From positions 1-5,535 of the forward strand of contig JAADFT010000180.1 in the NCBI GenBank assembly GCA_013152765.1: a stretch of DNA of 5,535 bases. Direction: 5' to 3'. Shown here piece by piece: positions 5,274 through 5,535 of this stretch. The position numbers were made by a program, and so were the translations under genes. Every line of letters starts with the position of its first letter. Within the stretch, counting starts at the first letter, position 1. The stretch comes from Calditrichota bacterium. Lineage in GTDB: Bacteria > Zhuqueibacterota > Zhuqueibacteria > Oleimicrobiales > Geothermoviventaceae. The notes beneath the pieces are model-generated. The model had not been told where the DNA came from, searched no databases, and saw only the letters and a program-made list of their open reading frames with translations.

Positions 5274-5288
5274 GTCCAAAGATTGGAC
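5274..5288. promoter_or_regulatory. Dyad GTCCAA-AGA-TTGGAC upstream of glpD, candidate operator
   Basis: A perfect 6-bp inverted repeat with a 3-bp centre, ending 53 bp before the glpD ATG. The size and position suit a helix-turn-helix repressor site or a leader hairpin. It does not match the GlpR sites I know, so the regulator is unknown. Confidence 0.4.
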
Positions 5289-5341
5289 GGCGTTTGCAAT
5301 CGAGACAGCACATTTTGTGACAGACCAGGAAGGAAAGCGGC

Positions 5342-5535
5342 ATGCAGAGGAACATCGCGGAGCTGGCGGAAAACAGCTTTGACATCGTGGTGGTTGGTGC
5401 AGGCATTCACGGGGTCGCCGTTGCGTACGACGCAGCTTTGCGGGGGCTCAAAGTTGCGCTGATCGACAAAGGGGATTTCGGTTCAGCCACATCTTCCAAC
5501 AGCCTCAAGATTGTGCACGGCGGGTTGCGCTACCT
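5342..5535 (+). CDS. glpD: FAD-dependent glycerol-3-phosphate dehydrogenase, N-terminal part (cut by window edge)
   Basis: The first 64 codons of a protein that continues past the window. The ATG at 5342 follows AGGAAGGA (5327-5334) by 7 nt. Residues 14-42 form the Rossmann FAD-binding unit: strand DIVVVGAG, the GxGxxG turn G19-A-G21-I-H-G24, and strand KVALID ending in Asp42 for the ribose of FAD. GDFGSATSSNSLKIVHGGLRYL (44-65) is the GlpD hallmark; the enterobacterial form reads GASSRSSKLIHGGLRYL. The enzyme oxidises sn-glycerol 3-phosphate to dihydroxyacetone phosphate at the membrane and passes electrons to quinone. It is divergent from the exported-protein operon across 561 bp, so a shared pathway is not implied. 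Close relatives (GlpA, GlpO oxidases) share this N-terminus and cannot be excluded from the fragment. Confidence 0.82.
   Translation, partial: MQRNIAELAENSFDIVVVGAGIHGVAVAYDAALRGLKVALIDKGDFGSATSSNSLKIVHGGLRY

Noticed and set aside
5283..5299. Plus-strand sigma-54-like match TTGGACGGCGTTTGCAA before glpD
   Set aside because: GG and GC are separated by 9 bp instead of 10 and the -24 element reads GGAC; RpoN spacing is strict.

Overview
The window carries an apparent four-gene operon on the minus strand (about 4780 down to 289) and the first 64 codons of a divergent plus-strand glpD-type gene that runs off the right edge. All four operon products look exported: each has an N-terminal signal sequence. 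One ends in a FlgD-like type A sorting domain of the type IX secretion system (T9SS), and one ends like an outer-membrane beta-barrel. This points to a diderm bacterium of the Fibrobacteres-Chlorobi-Bacteroidetes (FCB) group or an allied candidate phylum, with fairly GC-rich DNA. The sequence alone does not name the genus.

Layout in the direction of operon transcription. (1) 4780-4091: secreted protein with three calcium-loop repeats and a Gly/His/Met-rich tail. (2) 3972-2497: secreted protein with two copies of a beta-rich domain, a third divergent domain and a T9SS sorting tail. (3) 2354-1527: secreted protein with eight DxNxDGxND-type calcium loops and a Gly/Trp/Arg/His-rich tail. (4) 1530-289: putative outer-membrane beta-barrel, whose GTG start overlaps the stop of gene 3 by 4 nt. 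The operon ends in a textbook intrinsic terminator at 230-202. Three of the four starts chosen here are GTG codons placed by strong GGAGGT-type ribosome binding sites.

The 561-bp divergent intergenic region (4781-5341) is rich in signals. A sequence very close to a sigma-54 promoter lies at 4899-4883, facing the operon. Two tandem dyads with 22-bp spacing lie about 120-165 bp upstream of the predicted start site, where enhancer-binding activators usually bind. The leader holds a perfect 14-nt tandem repeat and a 12-bp palindrome. Two small dyads precede glpD. The left flank (1-241) has no convincing gene but is packed with perfect hairpins, including a repeated module of hairpin plus 13-mer that looks like a dispersed intergenic repeat.

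The four exported proteins share acidic Ca2+-type loops (genes 1, 2 and 3) and Gly/His/Trp/Met-rich patches (all four). The closest patch match, GWxWMRG, is between gene 3's tail and an internal segment of the barrel. The working inference is a cell-surface or envelope calcium/metal-binding assembly, perhaps anchored by the barrel and switched on by a sigma-54 activator. I cannot assign this to a described system.
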